Shown piece by piece: positions 34,350 to 46,500 of a DNA stretch of 64,000 nt (position 1 is the first letter of the stretch; each line of letters opens with the position of its first letter). A program made the position numbers and the translations under genes. The notes beneath the pieces were generated by a model. The model saw nothing but the letters and a program-made list of their open reading frames with translations. It did no database searches and was not told the DNA's origin. This stretch comes from Umbilicaria muhlenbergii (Eukaryota > Ascomycota > Lecanoromycetes > Umbilicariales > Umbilicariaceae), in NCBI GenBank assembly GCA_000611775.1, contig KK106984.1:4493416-4557415 (forward strand), given 5' to 3'.

Positions 34350-37170
34350 CTTGCTCCTGCTTCTTATTTCTCATATTCTTTTGATAAAGAATTATCCCCT
34401 TCATTCTCTTTCATCAAGACATTCAGTTTTTTAATCTCTTCTCAGTCATCTTTAATGATGAAACTTGAGTAATCATGCCTGTCAAGAGCTTTCTTTCATG
34501 CATTTATAAATCACGCCTTGTTGAACCTAGACTTGCTTTCATCCTCAAGATGAGCACTGAGGTTGACGGTGAACTCATTGATGAAGTCAACCAGGTCTGC
34601 CTGGATTTGCTTTGAAAAGGTAATGATGTTGAGGAGGTCTCAGTCATCATCATAAGCCTGCTGAAGTGCTTCATTGATCATGAGCATCTGATGCATGATC
34701 TTTTTCAACTTGTTTTTCATTTGTATCATCTCTTCACTCATTACCTTCCTGATTGCCTTCTTCTCTGTCATGTCATGATTTTTAAGTGTATTACTTAAAG
34801 ATTGTTCTTCTGACTTGATGCTCATGCTTAACAGCTTCAGCTTCATCTCTGAGGATTAATTTACCTTCATTGAGCTCAGTAATGCTGATTCTTGCATGAT
34901 CAGTCATAAGGTCTTCAGTTGAGCAGGCTTTTTAATCAACAGTGAAAGCTTCATGAGTTTTACAGGTCTTAAATGCTTACCTGATTTTAAAAATCTCATA
35001 ATGATGACTGTGTAATCAAATTTAAGATCTTCTTGAATAAAAGATCTTTCACTCAAACTTCATTCACTTGCTTTTCACTTTTTTACCTTTTTTTCTGCAC
35101 TTTTTTTTAATATTATTAAATCCCCTTTCCTTGCTTCTGTCTCATTAATGAATTCATATTGACCTCATCAGACCTGATTGTATCATTCAGCTCCTCAGTT
35201 TTTTTCATCAGACTGAACTTTGAGCTTAATGACTGAGCTCAGACTGTATCATATGATCTTAAAAGCTTCATTTGCATTAAAGTCTGCCTTGTATTAAGTC
35301 ACCTGATTATTAATAATGAGCTGTTTCATCATCTGTTGCATCAGGTGATTGATGAGCTTCACATTCATTAACAGAGCTGTGTTTATGTCTTTCACATCAT
35401 ATGAACTTCAATTAAACTCATGATAATAGATTGATCAGTCTGCAAAGTTCATGTTGATCAAGATCTTTTTATGACTCATGATGATGTTTCTTCTGATTGA
35501 TCCTCTCTTCTTGTATACTTTTAAAATGTGAGATGAGTTTAAAATCTTGATTTCATCTTTCTGATTGCTTTCTTTAATGATTGTTTTCACTTTCTTCAGT
35601 TCAGGAACCTCAGTTGATGCAAGATTAAAGTGATCATTCTTCTTTAACATTTTAAGTTTCATTGAATTAAACTGAAGATCTGACCTCAACCTTGCTTCTC
35701 TTGAGATGTGAGTAGGCTCTGAGGTAGAGGCTCACTTTGTGATGTCAATCAACTGAGATGTCATGCGATGAATGATGTCTGATGTTACATCATGAGGTGT
35801 ATGAAGGCTTATGAGCTGTGATGAGAGGATTCTTGATCAAGTTTCAGGCTTTGAATGTGTCTGAGCAGGTGAGTGATTGTTGATGATAAAGTTTAATGCA
35901 TTAAGTTTTATTCTCAATGAGATCATGTGTAATGCAGGCTTGATGAAGTTAAACTCATCTTTTTTTAATACTGATGAGATCAATGCAAGGTATTCCTTGA
36001 TTAATGAGAGCTGATTGAGTATAAGTAATGATCACAGTTCTTTTGACGTGAAATGATTCATCAAGTGAGGTGTATTGATTAAATTATTAAACTTGATTAA
36101 TTAAGCTGAGTGAAGCAGGTGATCTCATGACAGAGATGATATAATCAACTCAGTGTGATCTGATATCTCACTCACTGAGTGAGGTGAATTGAAATATAGC
36201 AGAGGGTGTTGAGTGAGTGAGCTGTCATGAGGTGAGTTTTAACATGTGAGCTTGAACTGTCTTTTCTGATGAGCCGTCATTTGCAAAAACTGGTAACTGA
36301 AGGTTAACAGGTGAGGTTGAATGACAGATGAAGTTAAATTATTCATTAAGATTAATCTTGATAAGGTAATTATGTGCATGATATTAAAATTGACCTGACT
36401 TTAAGTAGTTTCACTTTAACTGATTATATTTACTTTCTTCACAGTAATGTTTTAATTCTTAAATTTATCTGAATTCTTCCTTTGAGATTTAATAATTGAT
36501 TTCTTATTATTGTTCTCTTCATCACTTCTGTCTGTCAGCTCTTTAGCCTCTTCACTCACTGTCATGTTCTTAAATGTTTTAATGAGTTTGATGAGATCAA
36601 GTTCTGAGTTCAGCTCTCTCTTTCACTTATCATATAAAGCTTTAACTGCTTTAAATTTAAAATTATAATCAGTCATGCCTCCTCACATGATTGCTGAGAC
36701 TGATTTGAAAGATCTGAAAAGATCATCACTCCTCATTCAATAAATATTCAGATCATGCACCTCAGACAACTTGACTCTCAGATTTAATGAAATCTGATGC
36801 TGAATGCACTCCTTCTCAGCGTCACTCAGGAAGTGATATAAATCATACAGTAGTAATTAATATGATGACACAAGAGAGGTTATTCAGTTGCCTTGATAAT
36901 CTTTTATCATTTGAAGGATTTCATGCTCAGTTGCATATGCATACTTCAGCTTTTCAGCTCTCACTGCGTCATAAAGTGTGCTTAAATCAGGCAGGTCATT
37001 TAAGATCTCACTTTTCATGAAAAGTCCTCTGAGATTTAAACTCATGTTGTATGACTCTGATGTCATATCCTTTTCACGGGTGTTGAGTATTGTGAATTGA
37101 TGATAATATTCATGCACATACAAACAAAGTGACTTAATAAGCTTAAAATGAGGTTTCATCACCTGAGCAG
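34350..37170 (-). pseudogene. Dead gag-like protein with long polar tail
   Basis: On the - strand, 37,162-36,884 reads LCLYVHEYYHQFTILNTREK, then an LRGL block and DLPDLSTLYDAVRAEKLKYA, resembling fungal retrotransposon capsid proteins. The continuation to 34,350 is a polar, low-complexity reading with stops, including open pieces at 35,689-35,435 and 34,846-34,640. I see no zinc knuckle or protease. The gag label is by resemblance only. A transposon origin is likely from the mutation pattern. Confidence 0.45.
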
Positions 37171-37529
37171 GAAGTTGAATTTAATGAATTTATGTGACAT
37201 GAGATCAGACTGATCAGTATAACATCACTCACACTGATGTAAAGTGACAGTGAGGAGTTTTGTCTCATTTAATAATTACACTCTGATCACAAAGTCCTTT
37301 ATGTTCATCAACAGTATGAATGATGTAGAGAAGAAGAAGTCTCAGATTCATTTATTAAATTCATTTAATGATTTTAAGTGCTTCTGAGATTGAATAAAAG
37401 ATTATGAAGGAGTTTCATGCATCTGATTAATAAATGTTATGTCTCACTCCTACTCATTTGAGGACTTCATCTTTCATCATAAATTTTAAAATGACTGCCA
37501 GATGATGAGTTATTGCTACAATGTATCAT

Positions 37530-37840
37530 CATGATGAGAGTGTTGCTGAGAGAAGCAGAAGGTGATGTCATGAAGATTAAAAAAAGTGTTCAATGAAGAG
37601 GATAATGAGGGGCAAGAAGAGCATTAATGAAGTAAATTATAAAGTGATGCAATGCTGCTGATGATAACAGATTGATAAATGAGTCATGATGAGAGTGTTA
37701 ATGAGAGAAGCAGAAGGTGATGTTGTGAAGATTAAAAAAAATGTTCAATAAAGAGGGTAGTGAGGGGCAAGAAGAGTGTTGATGCAGTGAATCATGAGAA
37801 GATGCAGTGCTGCTGATGATAATAAATTAATGAATGATGA
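37530..37840. repeat. 155-bp tandem duplication
   Basis: CATGATGAGAGTGTT starts at 37,530 and again at 37,685, and about 150 bp after each match with scattered transitions, including GAGGGGCAAGAAGAG in both. Confidence 0.8.
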
Positions 37841-39559
37841 AAAATATCTGAATCACTGTTCTGCAACACTTGTAAGCATGTTCAATGAATGATAGATGTG
37901 TTCATTGAATTAAATTCATATTCATTGAATTGAATAAAAAGAACACATCAAGGGTGTGTGCTTCCTCAACAATTTTAATCATGACACATTATCTTGATTA
38001 AGGTTCTGCTACATTAGTATATGCTATTTGTTGAAATCATGCAGGCAAGGAAAGCTATAATGTCATTGAAAAAAATTTAAAGAGTTGAAGTGTCTCTCAA
38101 CTCACAGATATCTGCATTGCACATTAATGAAGAAAAAGACTGATCATCATTCTGTAGAAATTCCGAGTTTTTATTTTATCCTTTGTGCATTTCACCTTAT
38201 AGCAGTATAATGAAGGCTCAATGTATCAGAACAGCTGTATCATCAACTTAAATACATTCATGTAACTCTGATTATCAACTCTGAAGATACTTGCATCATG
38301 ACAGTGAGACACCTGTATAATGTGAATGAGATCAGAAGAGTGATGTTAATTTTTAAGCATCATGAAGACTTCTTTTGTTAACTTTAAGCTCAAGATGTTT
38401 CATGAGAAGGTGATTAATTTTAGTAAGTATTTATTACAACTTCATGACTGATAATGTTCCTGATACTTCTTGCATGCTGAGAAGAGACTGATGACTCAGG
38501 CAGAGCTCATATCATTTCAACTTTTAATGTTGTCAGACTGCATTCACATGCATGATAATCTGTAATCTTAAATGAAGATTGATGATTTAAGCATTAATAA
38601 TAAAACATAGAAGGCAACACCTGCATCTCATCAACTTCACATTAATGAATTTATGACTGTGTCTTGAAGACAGAGGGGTTCAAACTGTAGTAATGATGTG
38701 ATGTAGTCAAGTCAAGAAGTCTGTTCAGAATATTTCTTAAAATGATGATTAATGACAGGTGCCTGACAACATACACTGAGTATATAAACTTGCTGATGAG
38801 AGAACTTGATGAAAGACTGTGCATATTTCTTTCAATACCTGAACAACAATAAAAACTTTGTTAAAAATCAGTCATATATCTCCTGTGTAGCAATTATTAA
38901 TTGAGGATTAAAGTTTTAATTAAGGTCTTCTTTCAAGTCTTCTGCAACACAGACAAGCTTCTCTCAGTTTTTAAAGTTATCAGAATCCTTGAGCTAAACA
39001 TCATGTTAACAAGACTGTATCAGCGTGAACAGCACATATGTTATCAGATATATCACTTCAGCATTAAACTTCTTAAGTTTCACATTCTTCTCCTCTGTAC
39101 CACCAAAGCCGTAATCACTCATCACACAGAAAATCAGCACAGTGCTGCATGAGAAGTGAATTACTGAGTAGTGAGAATGTTTATCTAGTGATGAGAAGTT
39201 ATGATGCTGTAACATGAGTTGCTAATTCAGTTTTTTAAGCTCAGAGTGAAGCTGAGGAAGGTGTAGAAGTTTCTTGCTTTACTCATTTACAACATTTTAA
39301 GTGATGAGTTCAGGCAGGTGAGCAAGGTGAGGAACATCATTAATTAATTCATTTATACTTAATCTTACAGCATCTTAATCACATGAGTATAAAGTATATG
39401 TTCTGAGATGAGAATGTCATGATCTTATCAGTTCTTTTAACTTGATAAATGCATCATTTTTAATCATCTTGCTTGAGGCTCTCCTGAAGGTCATGTTCTA
39501 AATGATAATACTACATGTGCTTATGATCACTGTCAACCTCTCTTGTCAATGAAGCTGTT
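37841..39559. other. AT-rich decayed DNA, unassigned
   Basis: A + strand frame at 38,901-39,152 (83 codons) looks like a remnant of a transposon protein but is not identified. The stretch also contains a phased TTCAWTGAA cluster at 37,881. No host gene is seen before the helicase remnant. Confidence 0.4.
37881..37929. promoter_or_regulatory. Phased TTCAWTGAA cluster, 20-bp period
   Basis: TTCAATGAA at 37,881, TTCATTGAA at 37,901 and 37,921. Not inside any recognised LTR. Confidence 0.55.
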
Positions 39560-40420
39560 GTTATCTTTGATCTTCTTCTGCTCACTGCTTTTCTGTGATT
39601 TTTATTGTGCTACCTCATGTTTCTGAAGCTCCTCAGGAACCCTTGAGATCAATAACTTCATCAACATTTACTTAAAATCATACTTAAAGATCAAGTCAGT
39701 AAAATGCTCAAAAGTCATTGATCACTGATAAGTAAATCTTACATAACATCAGCATCCTCATTGTCAAGGAACATAATAATAACATCACTCTTATCAACAT
39801 GACTTGTATGATCAATTCAATGCATGTAGCTCTTGATGTTCATTGTCATGTTGAAGTTAATCACAAGATTAATGTCTTGCACATCAATACCTCTACTGAT
39901 GAGATTCATAATAATCAGAACATCAGTAGTGCTGTTGTATATAAATGTCAGCACAGCCTCTCTCTGCTTTTGTGTTTTATTATCATGAAGAGTGACTGAT
40001 GAAAAGCTCATATGCTTTATGTCTTTAGCAACAGCATCACAGTTTCATTTGATATTAACAAAGATGATGATTGAAGGTGTGAATTCTCTTAAAAATAATA
40101 TCTTTAAAAGCTGTTTCTTCCTCTTATCTTCTTTATTGATGAATTCAATGTGCTGTTCAATCATCCTCACAGCCTCACTCACATTACTTATAATAATGAT
40201 AGCAGGCCTGCATAAATATTTTCTGATGATGTGCTCAACAGCTGAGGGCATAGTGACTGTGTACATCATTATTTGTTTATAATGATCTTTGTCACTCAAG
40301 TGTTAACTCATCACAATGACATCCTCAGCCTCTTCTGAGTTCAGCTTCATGTTTGCAACAGGCAAGGTGTTCAGAATCTTATTAACTGATTTTTTAAAAC
40401 TGAGGTCCTTCATGTTCTGC
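39560..40420 (-). pseudogene. PRP28: Dead copy of the spliceosomal DEAD-box helicase PRP28 (3' part, intron kept)
   Basis: From 40,420 downwards the - strand reads KDLSFKKSVNKIL, NTLPVANMKLNSEEAED, then MMYTVTMPSAVEHIIRKYL (motif III region), SNVSEAVRMIEQHIEFINKE, TPSIIIFVNIK, SRGIDVQD (motif V) and a C-terminal ISRVPEELQKHE. The order, spacing and wording fit Prp28, the helicase acting at the 5' splice site in the spliceosome. Motif V is altered upstream of RGID, motif VI (HRIGRTGRAG) is destroyed near 39,800-39,825, and the DEAD-box region is unreadable. A 59-bp intron at 39,684-39,742 splits the C-terminal part, so this is a copy of genomic DNA, not of mRNA. It begins beside the 324-bp satellite. 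The working gene must lie elsewhere. Confidence 0.85.
39684..39742 (-). other. Intron retained in the PRP28 pseudogene
   Basis: The donor GTAAGA is intact and a TACTGAC branch-like word lies near the 3' end. The acceptor now reads AA before GTATG, consistent with a G-to-A change of an original AG. Removal joins DADV to MYDFK in frame. Confidence 0.75.
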
Positions 40421-40580
40421 TTTTAAGATTAATCAACTTTGAAGCATTTGCTGCTGCAAGATGAAGGTGTGATATGAGTGTAAAGTTTATAATTATTTAA
40501 GCATATGTTTTCTTCACTGTAGTGAAGTCCTGAGCAGATGTCATAATGATAAATGCTTGTCATGTTGTTTCCTCAGTCTT

Positions 40581-43500
40581 GAAGTAGTAGTTTAAATGAC
40601 ATCATTCATCTCATCATTCTTGCTTGTTGAATTCACATAGCTGCTGCTACAGAGGCGTCACTTTTTCCTTGATGTTGAAGCCTCACAATCAAGATCATTA
40701 AGGTTCACAGATCTCATATCTTTCTGTGCAAACAGCACTTATGACTCTACTGTTGCTGATCATGAGTGCTTCAAACTCTGTTGATTCACAACTTGAATGA
40801 TGTTGACTGACTGCTTGCAAGTATTAAAGTTAGCCTCACATTAAGTTTAAGTAATGCAACATGATGATGCTGTTTCTTGACTACATGATGACGCCGTTTC
40901 TTGAGAAGTAGTAGTTTGAATGACATCATTCATCTCATCATTTCTGCTTATTGAATTCACATAACTGCTGCTACAGAGGTGTCACTTTTTCCTTGATGTT
41001 GAAGCCTCACAATCAAGATCATTAAGGTTCACAGATCTCATATCTTTCTGTGCAAACAGCACTTGTGACTCTACTGTTGCTGATCATGAGCGCTTCAAAC
41101 TCTGTTGATTCATAACTTGAATAATGTTGACTGACTGCTTGCAAGTATTAAAGTCAGCCTCACATTAAGTTTAAGTAATGCAACATGATGATGCTGTTTC
41201 TTGACTACATGATGACGCCGTTTCTTGAGAAGTAGTAGTTTGAATGACATCATTCATCTCATCATTTCTGCTTATTGAATTCACATAACTGCTGCTACAG
41301 AGGTGTCACTTTTTCCTTGATGTTGAAGCCTCACAATCAAGATCATTAAGGTTCACAGATCTCATATCTTTCTGTGCAAACAGCACTTGTGACTCTACTG
41401 TTGCTGATCATGAGCGCTTCAAACTCTGTTGATTCATAACTTGAATAATGTTGACTGACTGCTTGCAAGTATTAAAGTTAGCCTCACATTAAGTTTAAGT
41501 AATGCAACATGATGATGCTGTTTCTTGACTACATGATGACGCCGTTTCTTGAGAAGTAGTAGTTTGAATGACATCATTCATCTCATCATTTCTGCTTATT
41601 GAATTCACATAACTGCTGCTACAGAGGTGTCACTTTTTCCTTGATGTTGAAGCCTCACAATCAAGATCATTAAGGTTCACAGATCTCATATCTTTCTGTG
41701 CAAACAGCACTTGTGACTCTACTGTTGCTGATCATGAGCGCTTCAAACTCTGTTGATTCATAACTTGAATAATGTTGACTGACTGCTTGCAAGTATTAAA
41801 GTTAGCCTCACATTAAGTTTAAGTAATGCAACATGATGATGCTGTTTCTTGACTACATGATGACGCCGTTTCTTGAGAAGTAGTAGTTTGAATGACATCA
41901 TTCATCTCATCATTTCTGCTTATTGAATTCACATAACTGCTGCTACAGAGGTGTCACTTTTTCCTTGATGTTGAAGCCTCACAATCAAGATCATTAAGGT
42001 TCACAGATCTCATATCTTTCTGTGCAAACAGCACTTGTGACTCTACTGTTGCTGATCATGAGCGCTTCAAACTCTGTTGATTCATAACTTGAATAATGTT
42101 GACTGACTGCTTGCAAGTATTAAAGTTAGCCTCACATTAAGTTTAAGTAATGCAACATGATGATGCTGTTTCTTGACTACATGATGACGCCGTTTCTTGA
42201 GAAGTAGTAGTTTGAATGACATCATTCATCTCATCATTTCTGCTTATTGAATTCACATAACTGCTGCTACAGAGGTGTCACTTTTTCCTTGATGTTGAAG
42301 CCTCACAATCAAGATCATTAAGGTTCACAGATCTCATATCTTTCTGTGCAAACAGCACTTGTGACTCTACTGTTGCTGATCATGAGCGCTTCAAACTCTG
42401 TTGATTCATAACTTGAATAATGTTGACTGACTGCTTGCAAGTATTAAAGTTAGCCTCACATTAAGTTTAAGTAATGCAACATGATGATGCTGTTTCTTGA
42501 CTACATGATGACGCCGTTTCTTGAGAAGTAGTAGTTTGAATGACATCATTCATCTCATCATTTCTGCTTATTGAATTCACATAACTGCTGCTACAGAGGT
42601 GTCACTTTTTCCTTGATGTTGAAGCCTCACAATCAAGATCATTAAGGTTCACAGATCTCATATCTTTCTGTGCAAACAGCACTTGTGACTCTACTGTTGC
42701 TGATCATGAGCGCTTCAAACTCTGTTGATTCATAACTTGAATAATGTTGACTGACTGCTTGCAAGTATTAAAGTTAGCCTCACATTAAGTTTAAGTAATG
42801 CAACATGATGATGCTGTTTCTTGACTACATGATGACGCCGTTTCTTGAGAAGTAGTAGTTTGAATGACATCATTCATCTCATCATTTCTGCTTATTGAAT
42901 TCACATAACTGCTGCTACAGAGGTGTCACTTTTTCCTTGATGTTGAAGCCTCACAATCAAGATCATTAAGGTTCACAGATCTCATATCTTTCTGTGCAAA
43001 CAGCACTTGTGACTCTACTGTTGCTGATCATGAGCGCTTCAAACTCTGTTGATTCATAACTTGAATAATGTTGACTGACTGCTTGCAAGTATTAAAGTTA
43101 GCCTCACATTAAGTTTAAGTAATGCAACATGATGATGCTGTTTCTTGACTACATGATGACGCCGTTTCTTGAGAAGTAGTAGTTTGAATGACATCATTCA
43201 TCTCATCATTTCTGCTTATTGAATTCACATAACTGCTGCTACAGAGGTGTCACTTTTTCCTTGATGTTGAAGCCTCACAATCAAGATCATTAAGGTTCAC
43301 AGATCTCATATCTTTCTGTGCAAACAGCACTTGTGACTCTACTGTTGCTGATCATGAGCGCTTCAAACTCTGTTGATTCATAACTTGAATAATGTTGACT
43401 GACTGCTTGCAAGTATTAAAGTTAGCCTCACATTAAGTTTAAGTAATGCAACATGATGATGCTGTTTCTTGACTACATGATGACGCCGTTTCTTGAGAAG

Positions 43501-46500
43501 TAGTAGTTTGAATGACATCATTCATCTCATCATTTCTGCTTATTGAATTCACATAACTGCTGCTACAGAGGTGTCACTTTTTCCTTGATGTTGAAGCCTC
43601 ACAATCAAGATCATTAAGGTTCACAGATCTCATATCTTTCTGTGCAAACAGCACTTGTGACTCTACTGTTGCTGATCATGAGCGCTTCAAACTCTGTTGA
43701 TTCATAACTTGAATAATGTTGACTGACTGCTTGCAAGTATTAAAGTTAGCCTCACATTAAGTTTAAGTAATGCAACATGATGATGCTGTTTCTTGACTAC
43801 ATGATGACGCCGTTTCTTGAGAAGTAGTAGTTTGAATGACATCATTCATCTCATCATTTCTGCTTATTGAATTCACATAACTGCTGCTACAGAGGTGTCA
43901 CTTTTTCCTTGATGTTGAAGCCTCACAATCAAGATCATTAAGGTTCACAGATCTCATATCTTTCTGTGCAAACAGCACTTGTGACTCTACTGTTGCTGAT
44001 CATGAGCGCTTCAAACTCTGTTGATTCATAACTTGAATAATGTTGACTGACTGCTTGCAAGTATTAAAGTTAGCCTCACATTAAGTTTAAGTAATGCAAC
44101 ATGATGATGCTGTTTCTTGACTACATGATGACGCCGTTTCTTGAGAAGTAGTAGTTTGAATGACATCATTCATCTCATCATTTCTGCTTATTGAATTCAC
44201 ATAACTGCTGCTACAGAGGTGTCACTTTTTCCTTGATGTTGAAGCCTCACAATCAAGATCATTAAGGTTCACAGATCTCATATCTTTCTGTGCAAACAGC
44301 ACTTGTGACTCTACTGTTGCTGATCATGAGCGCTTCAAACTCTGTTGATTCATAACTTGAATAATGTTGACTGACTGCTTGCAAGTATTAAAGTTAGCCT
44401 CACATTAAGTTTAAGTAATGCAACATGATGATGCTGTTTCTTGACTACATGATGACGCCGTTTCTTGAGAAGTAGTAGTTTGAATGACATCATTCATCTC
44501 ATCATTTCTGCTTATTGAATTCACATAACTGCTGCTACAGAGGTGTCACTTTTTCCTTGATGTTGAAGCCTCACAATCAAGATCATTAAGGTTCACAGAT
44601 CTCATATCTTTCTGTGCAAACAGCACTTGTGACTCTACTGTTGCTGATCATGAGCGCTTCAAACTCTGTTGATTCATAACTTGAATAATGTTGACTGACT
44701 GCTTGCAAGTATTAAAGTTAGCCTCACATTAAGTTTAAGTAATGCAACATGATGATGCTGTTTCTTGACTACATGATGACGCCGTTTCTTGAGAAGTAGT
44801 AGTTTGAATGACATCATTCATCTCATCATTTCTGCTTATTGAATTCACATAACTGCTGCTACAGAGGTGTCACTTTTTCCTTGATGTTGAAGCCTCACAA
44901 TCAAGATCATTAAGGTTCACAGATCTCATATCTTTCTGTGCAAACAGCACTTGTGACTCTACTGTTGCTGATCATGAGCGCTTCAAACTCTGTTGATTCA
45001 TAACTTGAATAATGTTGACTGACTGCTTGCAAGTATTAAAGTTAGCCTCACATTAAGTTTAAGTAATGCAACATGATGATGCTGTTTCTTGACTACATGA
45101 TGACGCCGTTTCTTGAGAAGTAGTAGTTTGAATGACATCATTCATCTCATCATTTCTGCTTATTGAATTCACATAACTGCTGCTACAGAGGTGTCACTTT
45201 TTCCTTGATGTTGAAGCCTCACAATCAAGATCATTAAGGTTCACAGATCTCATATCTTTCTGTGCAAACAGCACTTGTGACTCTACTGTTGCTGATCATG
45301 AGCGCTTCAAACTCTGTTGATTCATAACTTGAATAATGTTGACTGACTGCTTGCAAGTATTAAAGTTAGCCTCACATTAAGTTTAAGTAATGCAACATGA
45401 TGATGCTGTTTCTTGACTACATGATGACGCCGTTTCTTGAGAAGTAGTAGTTTGAATGACATCATTCATCTCATCATTTCTGCTTATTGAATTCACATAA
45501 CTGCTGCTACAGAGGTGTCACTTTTTCCTTGATGTTGAAGCCTCACAATCAAGATCATTAAGGTTCACAGATCTCATATCTTTCTGTGCAAACAGCACTT
45601 GTGACTCTACTGTTGCTGATCATGAGCGCTTCAAACTCTGTTGATTCATAACTTGAATAATGTTGACTGACTGCTTGCAAGTATTAAAGTTAGCCTCACA
45701 TTAAGTTTAAGTAATGCAACATGATGATGCTGTTTCTTGACTACATGATGACGCCGTTTCTTGAGAAGTAGTAGTTTGAATGACATCATTCATCTCATCA
45801 TTTCTGCTTATTGAATTCACATAACTGCTGCTACAGAGGTGTCACTTTTTCCTTGATGTTGAAGCCTCACAATCAAGATCATTAAGGTTCACAGATCTCA
45901 TATCTTTCTGTGCAAACAGCACTTGTGACTCTACTGTTGCTGATCATGAGCGCTTCAAACTCTGTTGATTCATAACTTGAATAATGTTGACTGACTGCTT
46001 GCAAGTATTAAAGTTAGCCTCACATTAAGTTTAAGTAATGCAACATGATGATGCTGTTTCTTGACTACATGATGACGCCGTTTCTTGAGAAGTAGTAGTT
46101 TGAATGACATCATTCATCTCATCATTTCTGCTTATTGAATTCACATAACTGCTGCTACAGAGGTGTCACTTTTTCCTTGATGTTGAAGCCTCACAATCAA
46201 GATCATTAAGGTTCACAGATCTCATATCTTTCTGTGCAAACAGCACTTGTGACTCTACTGTTGCTGATCATGAGCGCTTCAAACTCTGTTGATTCATAAC
46301 TTGAATAATGTTGACTGACTGCTTGCAAGTATTAAAGTTAGCCTCACATTAAGTTTAAGTAATGCAACATGATGATGCTGTTTCTTGACTACATGATGAC
46401 GCCGTTTCTTGAGAAGTAGTAGTTTGAATGACATCATTCATCTCATCATTTCTGCTTATTGAATTCACATAACTGCTGCTACAGAGGTGTCACTTTTTCC

